DNA from: Cryptomeria japonica
Lineage: Eukaryota; Streptophyta; Pinopsida; Cupressales; Cupressaceae
Assembly (NCBI RefSeq): GCF_030272615.1
Contig: NC_081405.1
Coordinates: 314,920,541 to 314,984,540 of the forward strand
Direction of reading: 5' to 3'
DNA: 64,000 bases
Position numbers and translations under genes: made by a program. The notes beneath the pieces are model-generated. The model was not told the origin of the DNA. It was given only the letters and a program-made list of their open reading frames with translations, and did not search any database. Numbering within the stretch: position 1 is the stretch's first letter; each line of letters opens with the position of its first letter. Below, in pieces: positions 62,152-64,000 of the stretch.

Positions 62152-63540
62152 AGTGGTCTAATGCACGGAAAAAGTGAAAAATACAAAAAAAAATCAAAAC
62201 AAGAAAAAGGTGCAATAAAAACAAATGATGAAAACCTTGCAATAGGCATTACTTGTGAGGGAACAACTCCCCTATCTATCTTTTCTCATACCCTTTTATC
62301 AGAAGACCATGGCCATCACCCAACACTTTATCAAAATAGCATTATCCAAGACATACTTAGCATAGTCACTGTCCTTGCTTATCTGAATATCAGTTCCTCA
62401 TATCCCACCATGGCTTGGTAATCATTGTACATATCCACATCAATCAGTATCTATAACTAGGGGCAACATTCTTCTAACTTCAAGGAAATTTCAGCAAACA
62501 AGCAAGCAAAAACTCCAGCAGCCAAGAAAACAAAACACTAATTGAATTAACAACTTCAAAACACATGATGGATGATTTTCTGAAGTATAATTTGTTTGCA
62601 TCTTGCATGAAGTTTTGACTATTTTTGCACTTGAACTTTTTGACTTATTGATCCCCTAAATCTTCTCAACAATGCATCGAACTAGAGAAAATGGCTGGGA
62701 ACTCCAATATTTTTTTTAGTTTTCTATCTGTGAGGCGATCATTTATACTATGCAAAGACTTGTCTTGAGATGTGATTCAAAACATATCATTGAAGATATG
62801 GTTCAACTTTGTGCATACAAATGGTTAAATCTTGTCTGTTTATTATGCAAGAAAACACTCAGGTCATCTTGGTTCAATTATACCTCGACGCTTGTGCCAT
62901 CTTGTAATGTCAAAAATCATGTAAATTTTTTTCAAGTCATTATGGTTCAATTATACCATTATGTTTGTATAAATTTTCAACATATCAATAGCTCAATGAT
63001 GATCAACACAAAGAAATCAAAAACATGTGACTATTCAAGAATGACAAACAACAGAATGAGGATGATCAATTATTTGCATATCATTTTATCAATTAGTTGC
63101 ATATCATTTGACCAATTAGTTGCATATCATAAAAAATTTACATCTCATAGCATATCATTATCATACATCTCATTTTCAAGATACATCTCATATTATATCA
63201 TTATCATACATCTCATTTTCAAGATACATCTCATAGTATAACATTATCATACATCTCATTTTCAAGATACATCTCACAGCATATCATTATCATACATCTC
63301 ACAAATCACATCCCATTGCATCATGAATCATACAATCACATCTATCAAAATCAAATCAAACGCATTTATCTAAGCATTGTATCATCATCATAAAACCATC
63401 ACATCAATGCATAAATCATCATCCATAGGAAAAACACATAAACATGTGGATTGGAAAATTTGTGTCATCTATATATCTCAAAAATGATCAAATATACAAA
63501 AGATGTCATGTCTGTCCAAATACAACACAATGATCAAAAT
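62152..63540. other. Post-integrase noncoding region with tandem repeat
   Basis: No coding region was seen. A 43-bp tandem repeat lies at 63139-63305 (catacatctcattttcaag at 63162, 63205 and 63248, and a partial copy at 63291). It is preceded by two or three copies of caattagttgcatatcat near 63090-63130. Confidence 0.7.
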
Positions 63541-64000
63541 ACAATGAAGACAAAGTCTCTCAAGTATGACTATCCCCTAAGGCTGATGATCTCACAATAG
63601 ATGTCCCAGCACTTGGATCTCCGGGTGGATCATGTCAAGACAGCTCGGTCATACCTCTTCTCTTCGTCCTTGAATGCGTCTGCCTAGATCAACTGGATCT
63701 CACCGCAGTATAGCTCGGAGCTTTGTGATCTTTAGGAACCACCTCCTCATATAGACACTGGTAGTACTCAGTGTCCTTGGCTGCATACTGCATCTCTCTC
63801 AAAGTGTCTCTCACAGAACCACCAGCCGCCACTCTCTCCAAGCTATCCGCTCAGGCCTCTGCTTGACCTAGGTGCTCCATCACTATATCCCGCTCTGCAG
63901 TAACCTGTATAATCTGATGCTATTGCGCTAGTACCTGTGCCTGAAGCTTCTGCACTCACAACTGTAAGGATCTAATTTGTGCATCCTCTCAATGGTTGGG
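63541..64000 (-). pseudogene. Antisense ORF of the Tat-type element (coiled-coil protein), decayed
   Basis: On the minus strand a GC-richer stretch reads with only a few stops: QIRSLQL-stop-VQKLQAQVLAQ, then HQIIQVTAERDIVMEHLGQAEA-stop-ADSLERVAAGG, then SVRDTLREMQYAAKDTEYYQ and KDHKAPSYTAVRSS. Heptad-like Leu/Ile spacing suggests a coiled coil. The stops TGA/TAG/TGA are explicable by single changes from CGA/TGG/CAG. Antisense ORFs between pol and the 3' LTR are known from Tat elements such as Grande. It continues past the window edge. A separate nested element is the alternative. Confidence 0.55.

Larger units (their letters stand above)
50257..64000 (+). mobile_element. Ty3/gypsy (Tat-type) LTR retrotransposon, decayed, 3' end outside window
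   Basis: From left to right: LTR (50257-51682), PBS, a 3.2-kb leader, gag, protease, G-patch, RT, RNase H, a second RVT_3-type RNase H, integrase ending in a GPY motif without chromodomain, then at least 1.8 kb of further sequence with an antisense ORF. A second RNase H before integrase plus an antisense ORF after pol is the signature of the Tat lineage (Ogre/Retand/Grande relatives). Every domain carries stops or frame changes, so it is dead. At more than 13.7 kb it is large, as Tat elements are. Confidence 0.85.

Noticed and set aside
62750-63241. 163-codon frame after pol
   Set aside because: Its second half translates the cattatcatacatctc repeats and the first half has no recognised motif. 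It is probably chance.
50257-64000. Tat-type element as an endogenous pararetrovirus
   Set aside because: LTRs, a PBS, a separate integrase and a second RNase H identify a Ty3/gypsy retrotransposon. No movement or coat protein motifs were seen.

Overview
The window looks like nuclear DNA of a seed plant, most likely a gymnosperm with a large genome. It is AT-rich, almost every recognisable coding stretch belongs to a transposable element, most elements are old and full of stops, and the only host-type gene is a class IV (GH19) chitinase with conifer-like organisation. No species can be named from the sequence alone. No rRNA, tRNA or CRISPR was seen.

Layout. 1-3445 holds nothing recognised. 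3446-3710 is a 132-bp tandem duplication. 3891-4894 (minus) is a three-exon class IV chitinase broken by two frameshifts. 5342-9788 holds minus-strand LINE remnants, with one short plus-strand LINE tail nested at about 6778-6930. 9794-16782 is a complete LTR element (LTRs about 1.15 kb, TSD gttat/gttac) without pol, so a LARD-like non-autonomous element. About 17500-22450 is a degraded minus-strand L1-type LINE whose endonuclease is split by a nested 1.95-kb plus-strand unit that carries ORF1 but no ORF2. 22731-24011 is a retroinsertion flanked by a perfect 25-bp duplication. 27340-34300 is a nearly full-length but decayed minus-strand L1 LINE.

The most notable object is a 12.7-kb DNA transposon at 36214-48919. 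It has terminal inverted repeats, arrays of a GTTCGAGCGAAC-type motif just inside both ends, and a 3-kb internal satellite with a 458-bp period. It carries two convergent multi-exon genes. The minus-strand gene (43660-47750, five exons with consistent splice phases) gives an uninterrupted protein of about 929 residues with a helix-turn-helix, Cys clusters and a D..D..E-type RNase H-fold core: a probable intact transposase that I cannot place in a named superfamily. The plus-strand gene (40551-42514, three exons) encodes an unrecognised proline-rich protein carrying three in-frame stops, each explicable by one C-to-T change.

From 50257 to the window end lies a decayed Ty3/gypsy element of Tat type: 5' LTR, PBS, a long leader full of a TAGCRCAT-like motif, gag, protease, G-patch, RT, two RNase H domains, integrase without chromodomain, and an antisense coiled-coil ORF near the right edge. 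The 3' LTR lies beyond the window.

Overall the window is a nest of silenced elements around one damaged defence gene. Stops of the kind TGG-to-TAG, CAG-to-TAG and CGA-to-TGA recur, which fits decay of methylated cytosines. The transposase gene stands out because it escaped this.
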